Notes: generated by a model from the sequence alone, not told the origin. A stretch of DNA of 64,000 bases from an uncultured Maribacter sp. (GCF_947500985.1 NZ_CANMTX010000004.1:124001-188000), one strand, 5' to 3'; shown: positions 17,293 through 25,991, numbered from the stretch's first letter. Made by a program: numbers and translations.

Positions 17293-17610
17293 ATGAGAAC
17301 TTTATTTTTATTAGGAGCAATGACATTAGGAGGTTTTGCAATGAATGCACAAGATGCAGCAGTTTCAGAAAATGGAATACAGCATAACCAGGTAAATGAG
17401 ATTTCAATAGCAGCAGAAGATTTTGAAGAGATTTCGGTTGCAGAAGTACCACAAGCAGTAACAGATGCAGTATCAAAGAATTTTCCAACGGCAAATTTAG
17501 ATAAGGCATACACAAATGAAAAGAAACAATATAAGCTAGTATTATCTCTTGAAGATGGTACACAAGGTACAGTGTATGCAGATGAAGAAGGTAATTGGAT
17601 AGATATGTAA
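17293..17610 (+). CDS. Small secreted PepSY-like protein, copy 3
   Basis: A 105-residue paralog of the two preceding genes. The frame is open from 17107, but the ATG at 17293 opens a clean signal peptide (MRTLFLLGAMTLGGFAMNAQ) and the earlier codons include the sigma-54-like promoter, so I use 17293. The mature part shows the family pattern: VAEVPQAVTDAVSKNFPTANL helix, KAYTNEKKQYKLVLSL strand, EDGTQGTVYADEEGNWIDM end. It is the copy closest to the response regulator gene, 180 bases upstream of it, with a terminator between. Confidence 0.82.
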   Translation: MRTLFLLGAMTLGGFAMNAQDAAVSENGIQHNQVNEISIAAEDFEEISVAEVPQAVTDAVSKNFPTANLDKAYTNEKKQYKLVLSLEDGTQGTVYADEEGNWIDM

Positions 17611-17646
17611 TTATAGAGAAACTTGTTTGTTCAAGTTGGTTTGGTC

Positions 17647-17688
17647 AGGAAAGGATAGCTAAAGGCTATTCTTTCCTTTTTTTTATGT
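17647..17688 (+). terminator. Terminator after PepSY-like copy 3
   Basis: Stem AGGAAAGGATAGC / GGCTATTCTTTCCT (with a bulge) and loop TAAA, followed by a run of T. Confidence 0.82.
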
Positions 17689-17789
17689 CTTTTTTTAAAA
17701 TGATTATATAAAAGCTTTATGATAATTTTAAAATACAAGTAGTCGGCTATTGGTATTTTTACGTAGATACTAAGAACACCAAACTGTCT

Positions 17790-19133
17790 ATGATCAAAAT
17801 TTTAATTATTGAAGATGATACTTCATTTGCCCAAATGCTTCAAAATTTTTTGGCAAGAAATAGTTATGAAGTGGTATTAAGTCATTCTGGGTTAGATGGC
17901 GAAAAACAATTAAAAGAACACGATTTTCAATTAGTAATTACAGACTTGCGATTACCAGATTATGACGGAATTAAATTGGTGTCTAATCTAAAAGATGAAA
18001 TTCCGGTAATTGTAATGACAGGTTATGCAGAAGTTTCTACAGCTGTAAAGGCGATGAAAATGGGAGCTTACGATTATATTTCTAAACCTTTTACTCCTGA
18101 TCAGATGCTATTGGTTATTGATGGCGCATTGAATTCAAAACCAGTAGTTTCAAAAGAACCTGTTCATTCAAAAGAAAAAGTAGTAGTTGGTAAAGAAGTA
18201 ACCACGTCTCAAGAATTGATTTTAACCAGTGAGGCAACCCAGAAATTAGAAGAGCATATTGTTTTGGTCGCACCTACAGATATGTCGGTTTTGATCATAG
18301 GAGAAAGCGGTACAGGTAAAGAGGTTACTGCAAAAGCCATTCACCAAAAAAGTACGAGAAATGGAAAACCGTTTATAGCGCTAGATTGTGGAGCAATACC
18401 TAAAGAACTGGCGGCAAGTGAATTTTTCGGGCATATAAAAGGAAGTTTTACGGGCGCAATCGCCGATAAAATAGGGAGTTTTGAAGCAGCCAACGGTGGT
18501 ACTTTATTTTTAGATGAGGTAGGTAATCTTTCTTATGAGAATCAAATTCAGTTGTTAAGAGCCTTACAAGAGCGAAAAATAAAAAGAATAGGTAGTAATA
18601 CTGAAATACAAGTAGATGTACGAATACTATCAGCTACCAATGAAGATTTAAAGTCGACGGTTGAGAAAGGTACTTTTCGAGAAGATCTGTATCATCGATT
18701 GAATGAGTTTTCATTGCAAATACCTGCTTTAAAAAATAGACACGGAGATTTGCGGGTATTAGCTTCTCATTTTCTAAGAAAGTTCAATGAAAAGTTGAGC
18801 AAACAAATTGTTGATTTTTCTGATGAGGTTTGGGATATTTTTAATGCTTACCATTGGCCCGGTAATATTCGAGAATTACAGAATGTAATTCAGCGTGCAG
18901 TATTGTTATCGACTACAGAGAAAGTAGAAGCAAAGGTTTTACCATCGGAGTTAATGAGTCCGGTTTTAGAAACCGCAGAACTAGGCAGTCTTTCAAAAGC
19001 AGAATTCGAAAAAGAACAAATTGTAAACGCTTTAAAACGTACTAATTACAACAAATCTAAGGCAGCTAAATTATTACAGGTAACTCGAAAAACGCTATAT
19101 AATAGAATCAACTATTATGATTTGGATCTTTAG
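17790..19133 (+). CDS. Sigma-54-dependent response regulator (NtrC family)
   Basis: A 447-residue transcription activator. An N-terminal receiver (phospho-acceptor Asp52 in VITDLRLPDYDG; acidic pocket EDD 8-10; Thr in VMTGYAE; Lys in SKPF) is joined to a sigma-54 AAA+ domain with Walker A GESGTGKEV (about 172-180) and the loop GSFTGA that contacts sigma-54 (canonical GAFTGA), then a Fis-type HTH (NYNKSKAAKLLQVTRKTLYNRI). When phosphorylated it should open sigma-54 promoters. Candidate sites of this type lie in front of two of the three small secreted genes upstream. Its 3' end overlaps the convergent hybrid kinase gene by 26 bases. Confidence 0.95.
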   Translation: MIKILIIEDDTSFAQMLQNFLARNSYEVVLSHSGLDGEKQLKEHDFQLVITDLRLPDYDGIKLVSNLKDEIPVIVMTGYAEVSTAVKAMKMGAYDYISKPFTPDQMLLVIDGALNSKPVVSKEPVHSKEKVVVGKEVTTSQELILTSEATQKLEEHIVLVAPTDMSVLIIGESGTGKEVTAKAIHQKSTRNGKPFIALDCGAIPKELAASEFFGHIKGSFTGAIADKIGSFEAANGGTLFLDEVGNLSYENQIQLLRALQERKIKRIGSNTEIQVDVRILSATNEDLKSTVEKGTFREDLYHRLNEFSLQIPALKNRHGDLRVLASHFLRKFNEKLSKQIVDFSDEVWDIFNAYHWPGNIRELQNVIQRAVLLSTTEKVEAKVLPSELMSPVLETAELGSLSKAEFEKEQIVNALKRTNYNKSKAAKLLQVTRKTLYNRINYYDLDL

Positions 19134-21567
19134 ACATTTCTTTTGAAAGCATTTCTATTAGTTTTTTAGTCTCCCTTTGTAATTCTATGTTCTTTGCCTT
19201 GAGTTGTTGATCAGAAAAATTATTGCTATTCAAAACCTCAAAAATTTCTAGAATAGGAATTACATTTTTAACTTCTAATTGTCGAAACATAGGTAGCATT
19301 TTATGAGCTACTTTATTTACTTGTAAAATATCAAAAGTAGCCACTGCGTTACTAAGTAGAAGAGCATTCTCTTCGGTGTCCTTTTTGAAAATAAGTAACA
19401 CTTCGTCAATAGCATTTTGGTCATCACCCAAAAACATTTTTAAGGAATTTAAGCTATATAGTTGCTGAGAATCGGTGGCTATGCGAGTTTCTTCGGTTGG
19501 AATAATTTCATCCGCATTATTGAAAAGGACATGAAGTTTTTGTAATAGATCTGTTTTGGAAAAAGGCTTAAGAATAAGATTAGAGAAACCTTTTTCAGTA
19601 AAATGTACTAAAGATAAATCGCGTCGCCCGGTCATTGCCAAAATAGGTTGGTTGTTGAAATTTTTAAATTTCCCAGTTTTTAACTGAGCAACTATTTCAT
19701 AACCTGTAACCGAGGGCATTTCAACATCGGTCAAAACCACATCAAAATTAAAATTTTCATTAAGTTTATATTCGTTGAAGTCTGAAAATAGTAGAGCTTC
19801 AATTCCTTCAGATTTTAGCATTTCACCAATAAGTTTTAAGAAAGAAGTATCATCATCAAATACAATCATTTTTAAATTCTTAAAACCTATAGATGGGTTT
19901 GAAACAACTTCTAATTGTTCTCCAAGCGCAACAGGTATTTGCAAATTAAAGGTGCTACCTTTATCAAGTTCACTTTCTAATAAGATAGACCCACCAAGTA
20001 GTTCTGTGAGCTTTTTGGTGATGGTAAGTCCTAATCCGTAGCCACCATACTTTTTATCGGTATCATTTTCTGCCTGTGTAAATTCTTTAAATATCAGTTC
20101 TTGTTTTTCTTTTGAAATGCCAATACCTGTATCTGTTATTTTAAAAATTAGAATGTTAGACTTAGAAGATTTTACAATAGACCCTGCCAATGTAATCTTT
20201 CCCTTTTCAGTGAATTTATAAGCGTTACCTAATAAGTTAGAAATGATCTGACGTAAACGAAAAGCATCCGATATAATAGGGTGATTTAAAGAATCATCCA
20301 AATTCAAAATCAACTCAATATTCTTGTCTTGATGTTGAGATGATATATTTTTGGCGCTTTCCGCTATCAATTTATCGATCCTAAAAGTTGAGTTTTTGGC
20401 AACCATTTTACCAGCTTCTAGTTGTGAGAAATCTAACAAATCATTTACTAGATTATTAACATAGACAGTAGCAGATTTAATATGGCTAATATGTTCTTTG
20501 TTATTCTTTTGGTTGTCACTTTCTTCAATAATATTGGCGTAACCACTTATGGTATTTAAGGGTGTTCGTAAATCGTGACTAACAGTAGCTATTAATTGTT
20601 CTCTACTTTTTAAAAGAGATTCTGAAAATGCTTTTTCTTTTTCGAGCTTTTCTCGGTACACGTTTGCTTTCCAAAAATCACGATTTAAAATAAAAGTAAA
20701 AATAGCCACCACTAAAAAGCCAAGTATGGCAGCGATAGCGGCAAGTCGAATACTCCGTTTTAATAAAGTTTCTTTCTTGATAGAAGTTGCAATACTGTTC
20801 ATGATAATCTCCTGTTCAAAAGAAGAAAGTATAAATCGTAATTGCTGAGAAAGTTCAATATCTGTTCTGTTAATAGTCGATTCGCGTACGGTCAAAGATT
20901 TTTCTTTTAAGGTATTTTCTTGTTGTACGTCTTTTAATAGATTTTTTGAAACCTGAACCACACTGTCCATAGTTTGTGCATTCTGTTGCTGATTATTCTC
21001 TGTGGGAACATTGGCATTCAGATAGTCTGTCATTTTTTTAATAGCATCTTGGGCTTTGGGTGAAAGCTCATCAAGATTTGGGGCTAAATCTTTGGGTTTA
21101 ATGATTCCTAAAGATTCTTCAAGTTTATCAAACTCCTTTAAGGCAGAATTAATCGCTGTACCCGTTTGGTCATTCAATCTAATGGAACGCATGGCGTTGA
21201 TATTCGTTACTTTCTTGCTCAAAAGTGAGCTAAGACTGTCTAAAAGTCCGTGTTGATAGTCACTTTCAGTAAGTGTTTTTAATTCTTCAATATTGGTGTA
21301 TAGAGAGTCTATCTTATTCTCGTAAGCCGTAAACTTAATCTTGCTTTTTGTTTGTAGTGCTAGTTTAGACAGGCTTTCGGCTTCATATAGTTGCGCAAGA
21401 AAAGAATTGGTTTTAAGTAGTTTGCTGTCTTTTTCATCGGTCGTTTCAGTGGCTATATATTCTTGAACTTCTGTGTAGATGTAATATGAGGCTATAACTC
21501 CTAGTATGATTAATAATAGGTAGCTAATGGTGATTTTAAGGGTGAATTTATTTTTTTGTGCTTTCAT
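19108..21567 (-). CDS. Hybrid sensor histidine kinase with receiver and Hpt domains
   Basis: An 819-residue inner-membrane kinase. A first TM helix (about 10-30) and a second (about 272-295) enclose a ~240-residue, mostly helical periplasmic sensor region with no recognised ligand domain. Then come HisKA with His331 (SHDLRTPLN), an HATPase with DTGIGIS and GGYGLGL boxes, a receiver (Asp in VVLTDVEMPSV, near residue 610) and a C-terminal Hpt (His in VNKVAHKMLPMF). Phosphate can relay inside the protein and out to the neighbouring sigma-54 regulator. The long helical sensor faces the compartment where the three PepSY-like proteins are exported. Confidence 0.93.
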   Translation of the reverse strand: MKAQKNKFTLKITISYLLLIILGVIASYYIYTEVQEYIATETTDEKDSKLLKTNSFLAQLYEAESLSKLALQTKSKIKFTAYENKIDSLYTNIEELKTLTESDYQHGLLDSLSSLLSKKVTNINAMRSIRLNDQTGTAINSALKEFDKLEESLGIIKPKDLAPNLDELSPKAQDAIKKMTDYLNANVPTENNQQQNAQTMDSVVQVSKNLLKDVQQENTLKEKSLTVRESTINRTDIELSQQLRFILSSFEQEIIMNSIATSIKKETLLKRSIRLAAIAAILGFLVVAIFTFILNRDFWKANVYREKLEKEKAFSESLLKSREQLIATVSHDLRTPLNTISGYANIIEESDNQKNNKEHISHIKSATVYVNNLVNDLLDFSQLEAGKMVAKNSTFRIDKLIAESAKNISSQHQDKNIELILNLDDSLNHPIISDAFRLRQIISNLLGNAYKFTEKGKITLAGSIVKSSKSNILIFKITDTGIGISKEKQELIFKEFTQAENDTDKKYGGYGLGLTITKKLTELLGGSILLESELDKGSTFNLQIPVALGEQLEVVSNPSIGFKNLKMIVFDDDTSFLKLIGEMLKSEGIEALLFSDFNEYKLNENFNFDVVLTDVEMPSVTGYEIVAQLKTGKFKNFNNQPILAMTGRRDLSLVHFTEKGFSNLILKPFSKTDLLQKLHVLFNNADEIIPTEETRIATDSQQLYSLNSLKMFLGDDQNAIDEVLLIFKKDTEENALLLSNAVATFDILQVNKVAHKMLPMFRQLEVKNVIPILEIFEVLNSNNFSDQQLKAKNIELQRETKKLIEMLSKEMSKDPNHNS

Positions 21568-21688
21568 ATATAGTATCCATATGCTTGGTATATGTACGAT
21601 AAAACCGAGATGTTAAGTTCTAAAATGATGTTAATTAAACAAGTTGTTATTTTTTTAAATTTCTTTATGACAGTTTAAATAACTGCAT

Positions 21689-21696
21689 TACATTTG
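21689..21696 (+). promoter_or_regulatory. Promoter -7 box upstream of the TPP riboswitch
   Basis: TACATTTG, a perfect TAnnTTTG box, lies just before the riboswitch so that transcription would start within a few bases of the aptamer. No TTG box stands at the normal distance. Confidence 0.6.
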
Positions 21697-21704
21697 CGGC
21701 ATCT

Positions 21705-21786
21705 CAAAGGGGTGCCGAGTTCTAGTTTTAGAACAAAGCTGAGATTATACCCAAAGAACCTGGGCAGGTAATGCTGCCAAGGGACA
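21705..21786 (+). ncRNA. TPP (thiamine pyrophosphate) riboswitch
   Basis: The aptamer shows the conserved THI-box elements in order: GGGGTGCC at 21709-21716, CTGAGA at 21739-21744 with ATTATACCC after it, AACCTG at 21757-21762, and the GGTAATGCTGCC element at 21768-21779 followed by AAGGGA. It senses thiamine pyrophosphate and represses the downstream receptor when the vitamin is plentiful. The expression platform is not a terminator with a T run; see the hairpin at the start codon. Confidence 0.94.
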
Positions 21787-21913
21787 ATTCAAAAGTTTGT
21801 TTTAAATTTTTGAAGTAAGATGTAGTGTGATTATTTTGTTCACATGAAGTCTTTTGGAAATCGAGCTTAGTTGCTCAAAAATCAATTTTAACTTTAGAAT
21901 AATAGCCCCTTTT

Positions 21914-21934
21914 ATTCGTAATTATTTTACGAAT
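21914..21934 (+). promoter_or_regulatory. Hairpin enclosing the start codon of the thiamine receptor gene
   Basis: ATTCGTAA (21914-21921) and TTACGAAT (21927-21934) are perfect reverse complements around a 5-base loop; the right arm covers the first two bases of the ATG at 21933. It is suited to translational control by the upstream riboswitch. Confidence 0.55.
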
Positions 21935-24095
21935 GAAACTATCTATTTTCACAATTGCGGCGTGTTTGGCGCTAAGTATGGGAGTCTGTGCCCAAGAACA
22001 GGAAACCGACTCTTTAGAGGGTCAAAAAGTAGTGCTAGACGAAGTGTTCGTTTCGGCAATTAGGGTAACTAAGCAATCTCCGGTTACATTTTCAAATCTT
22101 ACAAAAGAGGATATTAAGCCTAGAAATTTAGGTCAAGATATTCCTGTTTTAATGAATTTTTTACCATCAGTGGTAACTACAACAGATGCAGGTGCGGGTG
22201 TTGGGTATACAGGTATTCGCGTAAGAGGTAGCGATGCTACACGCGTAAACGTTACCATTAACGGTATACCATATAACGATGCCGAATCGCAAGGTACCTT
22301 TTGGGTAAACATGCCAGATTTTGCTTCTTCAACAGAGAGTTTGCAATTACAACGTGGTGTAGGTACATCAACTAATGGTGCAGGTGCTTTTGGGGCAAGT
22401 TTAAATGTACTAACTGACGGATTCTCCCAAGATGCATACGGACAAATATCAACTTCAATTGGTAGTTATAGTACTTTAAGAAATAACCTAAAATTCAGCA
22501 CGGGACTCTTAAATGACCATGTTGAAATTTCAGGTAGATTGTCTAAAATAAAGTCTGACGGATATATTGATAGAGCCCGTTCAGACTTAGATTCTTATTT
22601 TTTACAAGGAGCATATAAAGATGACAATACATTGATAAAAGCAATATTATTTGGTGGTCATGAAGTTACGTACCAAGCATGGTACGGTATAGATGCACAG
22701 ACTTTAAAGGATGATAGAACTTTTAATCCTTCAGGTATATATACAGATGTAGATGGTAATACCCAATTTCATGATAATGAGGTTGATAATTATAAGCAAG
22801 ACCATGCCCAGCTTTTATGGAATGAGCAAATTTCAGATTTCTGGAGTACCAATGTTGCATTGCATTACACAAGAGGTAGAGGTTTCTTTGAGCAATATAA
22901 AGAGGCAGACGATTTTTCTACCTATGGTTTTGAACCAATAATAGTTGATGGTAGTGAAGTAAATACCACAGACCTTATAAGAAGACGTTGGTTAGATAAT
23001 GATTTCTACGGAACCGTATTTTCTGCAAATTATAAGAAAGACAAGCTAGATTTAATAATGGGTGGTGGCTTCAATAAATATAAAGGCGACCATTTCGGAG
23101 AAGTAATTTGGGCTAGATATGCTAGCAATAGTAGTTATAAAGACAGCTACTATGATGATAGTTCAACTAAAACTGATTTTAATTTGTATGCAAAAGCAAA
23201 TTATCAATTAACAGATCAGTGGTCGTTGTATGGAGATTTACAATATAGAACAGTTGGGTATAAAGCTAACGGAGATGAAACTGGTTTGGTCGATGATACA
23301 TTTAATTTTTTCAACCCAAAAGCAGGGGTAACATTCGATTTAAATGTAAATAATAATTTCTACCTATCATATGCGGTTGCCAATAGAGAGCCAAATAGAA
23401 ATGATTACGAAAGTGGAAACCCTAAGCCAGAAAAATTAAATGATTTTGAATTAGGATGGAGATACGTGTCTGCCAATGTACAGGTAAATACCAATCTTTA
23501 TTATATGAAATACAAGGATCAGTTAGTGGTTACGGGTGAGTTAAATGATGTTGGTGCGCCATTAAGAGAGAATGTTGGTGATAGCTATAGGTTCGGCTTA
23601 GAAATAGATGCAAATATTAAGTTGGGAGATAAATTTAGTGTAAGACCTAATATAGCTATCAGTGATAATAAGAACAAAGATTTCTTTATTGATAGAGATG
23701 GTCTATTACAAGGTTTAGGAGATACTAATATTGCATTTTCACCAGGTTTGGTAGCAGGTAATATTCTTAGTTATATGCCTTGCGAAGCCCTGAGCCTTTC
23801 GCTGTATTCAAAGTTTGTTGGCGAACAATATTTAAGTAATACAGATACAGAAGCATCTAAATTAGATTCTTATTTCACGAACGATTTCAATATTACTTAT
23901 GAAATCAAAATGAATAACGTAGTAAAGTCGATTGTGTTTTCTGGGTTGGTAAATAATATCTTAAACGAGAAATATGTATCTAATGGTTATACCTATTTAG
24001 ACAGTTGGTCTACGCCAGGTAATACTTTTGAAGTTCAAGGCTATTATCCGCAAGCGGGTACTAACTTTTTATTGGGAGCAACTGTTAATTTTTAA
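21933..24095 (+). CDS. TonB-dependent receptor for thiamine (riboswitch-controlled)
   Basis: A 720-residue outer-membrane receptor: signal peptide (1-21, ending GVCAQ), a plug domain from about residue 35 to 165 (VFVSAIRVTKQSPVTF, GYTGIRVRGSDATRVNVTI, LQRGVGTSTNGAGAFG) and a barrel ending LGATVNF with a terminal Phe. There is no carboxypeptidase-like N-terminal domain. It imports a substrate through TonB. The cargo is assigned as thiamine or a precursor because the gene is directly behind a TPP riboswitch, the established signature of the Bacteroidota thiamine receptors. The inner-membrane partner is not adjacent; the YkoF/PnuC-type genes at 12.8-13.6 kb are candidates. Confidence 0.92.
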   Translation: MKLSIFTIAACLALSMGVCAQEQETDSLEGQKVVLDEVFVSAIRVTKQSPVTFSNLTKEDIKPRNLGQDIPVLMNFLPSVVTTTDAGAGVGYTGIRVRGSDATRVNVTINGIPYNDAESQGTFWVNMPDFASSTESLQLQRGVGTSTNGAGAFGASLNVLTDGFSQDAYGQISTSIGSYSTLRNNLKFSTGLLNDHVEISGRLSKIKSDGYIDRARSDLDSYFLQGAYKDDNTLIKAILFGGHEVTYQAWYGIDAQTLKDDRTFNPSGIYTDVDGNTQFHDNEVDNYKQDHAQLLWNEQISDFWSTNVALHYTRGRGFFEQYKEADDFSTYGFEPIIVDGSEVNTTDLIRRRWLDNDFYGTVFSANYKKDKLDLIMGGGFNKYKGDHFGEVIWARYASNSSYKDSYYDDSSTKTDFNLYAKANYQLTDQWSLYGDLQYRTVGYKANGDETGLVDDTFNFFNPKAGVTFDLNVNNNFYLSYAVANREPNRNDYESGNPKPEKLNDFELGWRYVSANVQVNTNLYYMKYKDQLVVTGELNDVGAPLRENVGDSYRFGLEIDANIKLGDKFSVRPNIAISDNKNKDFFIDRDGLLQGLGDTNIAFSPGLVAGNILSYMPCEALSLSLYSKFVGEQYLSNTDTEASKLDSYFTNDFNITYEIKMNNVVKSIVFSGLVNNILNEKYVSNGYTYLDSWSTPGNTFEVQGYYPQAGTNFLLGATVNF

Positions 24096-24199
24096 AAATA
24101 GAGGCTGAGGTAATCCGTTACAAATTTGTCTTAAATATTTGCTTAAAAAGTACGTCGCGTAGAAGAATAATCTAAATTAGAACCCTAATATACAGGGTT

Positions 24200-24865
24200 A
24201 TGGAGCGTAATATTCCGGTTTTTGGTAGTAGATTAAGAAACAACATTGTAACGGTGCCAGAGGTAATTTCGCAATGCTCGGGCATTCGTGTATTTGGGCA
24301 ATCGATAAAGTCATTTCTGTTTAGTACAGATGTGGCAATTATTAGAAATACAAATGCCAATGCGATTATTGCGGTGTACCCATTTACACCACAACCGGTA
24401 ATTTCTAATGCGTTGATTTTGGCTGCCGATAAGCCCATTTTTTGTGGAGTAGGTGGTGGGTTAACAACCGGTGTACGGTCATTAGAATTGGCAATTCATG
24501 CAGAGTTTCAAGGAGCTTTAGGGGTAGTTTTAAATAAACCTACCCCTAATAGCCTTATTACAATGCTTAAAGAAAAGATAGATATTCCTGTTACGGTTAC
24601 AGTCGTATCTGATAAAGAAGATTTTAAAGGAAGATTAGCGGCAGGTGTTGATATTTTTAATGTTTCAGGTGCAGGTAAAACAGCCGATATCATCAAAAGA
24701 ATACGAGATTTAGATGCTGATGTAGCAATTATTGCTACTGGTGGTAAAACCGAAGAAACTATAGTTCAGGCTATTGATGCTGGGGCAAATGCGATATCAT
24801 ATACTCCGCCAAGTACGGGCGAATTATTCAAAGAAATTATGGACAGGTATCGTACAGAAGAATAG
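24200..24865 (+). CDS. Uncharacterised TIM-barrel protein
   Basis: A 221-residue soluble protein with the alternating strand/helix pattern of a phosphate-binding TIM barrel. Glycine-rich turns are seen at GVGGGLTTG (about 83-91), NVSGAGKT (about 155) and IIATGGKTEET (about 179-189), the last two where the phosphate-binding loops of HisA/ThiE/TrpF-type barrels lie. I cannot name the reaction; a thiazole- or pyrimidine-pathway role is tempting because the thiamine receptor gene ends 104 bases upstream, but no motif proves it. A small hairpin (AACCCT / AGGGTT) ends exactly at the base before its ATG. Confidence 0.7.
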   Translation: MERNIPVFGSRLRNNIVTVPEVISQCSGIRVFGQSIKSFLFSTDVAIIRNTNANAIIAVYPFTPQPVISNALILAADKPIFCGVGGGLTTGVRSLELAIHAEFQGALGVVLNKPTPNSLITMLKEKIDIPVTVTVVSDKEDFKGRLAAGVDIFNVSGAGKTADIIKRIRDLDADVAIIATGGKTEETIVQAIDAGANAISYTPPSTGELFKEIMDRYRTEE

Positions 24866-24868
24866 TGC

Positions 24869-25306
24869 TTAGTTAGAGATGATCACACTACCACCACTAT
24901 AGCTTGCTTGGTATTCTAACATGTCATAATAACGATTTTCATCTTCAGGTGTGTTCAATAGTTGACCGGTAAAAAGGCTGTATTCATAATCATCACATGA
25001 GCAAGTTGCAATCTGACCGTCAAGTTCCATTGTTGAGCAATCATTAGGGGCATGATTTGGGCAACTACCTTCAAAAGCTCTAAATTGATCAAAACCGGCA
25101 TTAATTACAAAAACACCTCTAGTACCGGCAAGGTCACTTGGAATATAGATAGCGCTACCCGTATTTGTAAGAGGGCTGTAAGAAGGCAGGTTTAAATTTG
25201 CTTCAAAACGAAAACCGATTTCTTGTAAGTATGGATTTCTATTTGTGCCGTCATTGCTACAAGCAGTGATAATCAATAGAATTACGATGCTTAATCTCTT
25301 CATCAT
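24869..25306 (-). CDS. Lipoprotein with degenerate Rieske-like domain
   Basis: A 145-residue protein with a lipobox (LIITAC, Cys near residue 16). The region GSCPNHAPNDCSTM ... IATCSCDDYEYSLFTGQ keeps the spacing and flanks of a Rieske [2Fe-2S] domain (normally CxH ... CxxH, then a S-x-F-D-x-x-T-G turn), but both histidine ligand positions are changed (CPN in place of CxH; CSCDD in place of CxxH). Four cysteines remain. So it probably has the Rieske fold without a normal Rieske cluster. It is a single gene, divergent from greA and convergent with the TIM-barrel gene. Confidence 0.68.
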   Translation of the reverse strand: MMKRLSIVILLIITACSNDGTNRNPYLQEIGFRFEANLNLPSYSPLTNTGSAIYIPSDLAGTRGVFVINAGFDQFRAFEGSCPNHAPNDCSTMELDGQIATCSCDDYEYSLFTGQLLNTPEDENRYYDMLEYQASYSGGSVIISN

Positions 25307-25355
25307 GCTTTAATTTAGTTTTAAAAAACTTCAGCAAATGTGCGTAAAAATTATG

Positions 25356-25363
25356 TATATTTG
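25356..25363 (+). promoter_or_regulatory. Promoter -7 box of greA
   Basis: TATATTTG, a perfect TAnnTTTG box, 76 bases before the greA start. Confidence 0.55.
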
Positions 25364-25438
25364 TGTTAAATCCTCGCTTAAAAAGCCGAATTAACAGGCA
25401 ATTGCAGAGGATTTGTCTATTTATAAAACGAGGAAGTT

Positions 25439-25915
25439 ATGAGTAACATATCATACTATACTGTCGAGGGGTTAAAAAAACTCAAGGCAGAACTAAATCA
25501 TTTACGAGATATTGAGCGCCCAAAGGCGTCTCAAGCCATTGGAGAAGCAAGAGACAAAGGTGATTTGTCAGAAAATGCTGAGTACGATGCTGCAAAAGAA
25601 GCACAAGGTCTATTAGAAATGAAAATTTCAAAAATGGAGAATACTGTTGCCAACGCACGTTTAATTGACGAGTCCCAATTAGATACTTCAAAGGTTTTGG
25701 TATTATCTACAGTGAAATTGAAAAATCAAAATAATGGCATGGAAATGTCTTATAAGTTAGTAGCTGAAAGTGAAGCTGATACAAAAACAGGAAAAATTTC
25801 TGTTAATTCACCAATTGGTAAAGGGTTACTAGGTAAAAAGGTAGGTGACACTGCAGAGATAGTAGTGCCAAGCGGAGCTATTAAATTTGAAATTCTTGAA
25901 ATTACAAGATCTTAA
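25439..25915 (+). CDS. greA: Transcription elongation factor GreA
   Basis: A 158-residue GreA of normal length. The N-terminal coiled coil carries the acidic tip GDLSENAEYDAAKEAQ (about residues 41-56) that reaches into the RNA polymerase secondary channel and stimulates cleavage of backtracked RNA. The C-terminal FKBP-like globular domain ends with GKGLLGKKVGDTAEIVVPSGAIKFEILEI. A terminator at 25937 separates it from the HIT gene, though the short distance allows readthrough coexpression. Confidence 0.98.
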   Translation: MSNISYYTVEGLKKLKAELNHLRDIERPKASQAIGEARDKGDLSENAEYDAAKEAQGLLEMKISKMENTVANARLIDESQLDTSKVLVLSTVKLKNQNNGMEMSYKLVAESEADTKTGKISVNSPIGKGLLGKKVGDTAEIVVPSGAIKFEILEITRS

Positions 25916-25936
25916 ATTTTTTAAATAACTATATTT

Positions 25937-25968
25937 AATCCTATCCTTATTAAAGGGTAGGATTTTTT
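25937..25968 (+). terminator. Terminator after greA
   Basis: AATCCTATCC / GGGTAGGATT stem with an eight-base loop and six T. Confidence 0.88.
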
Positions 25969-25991
25969 ATTAGCACTAAATACGAATTACT

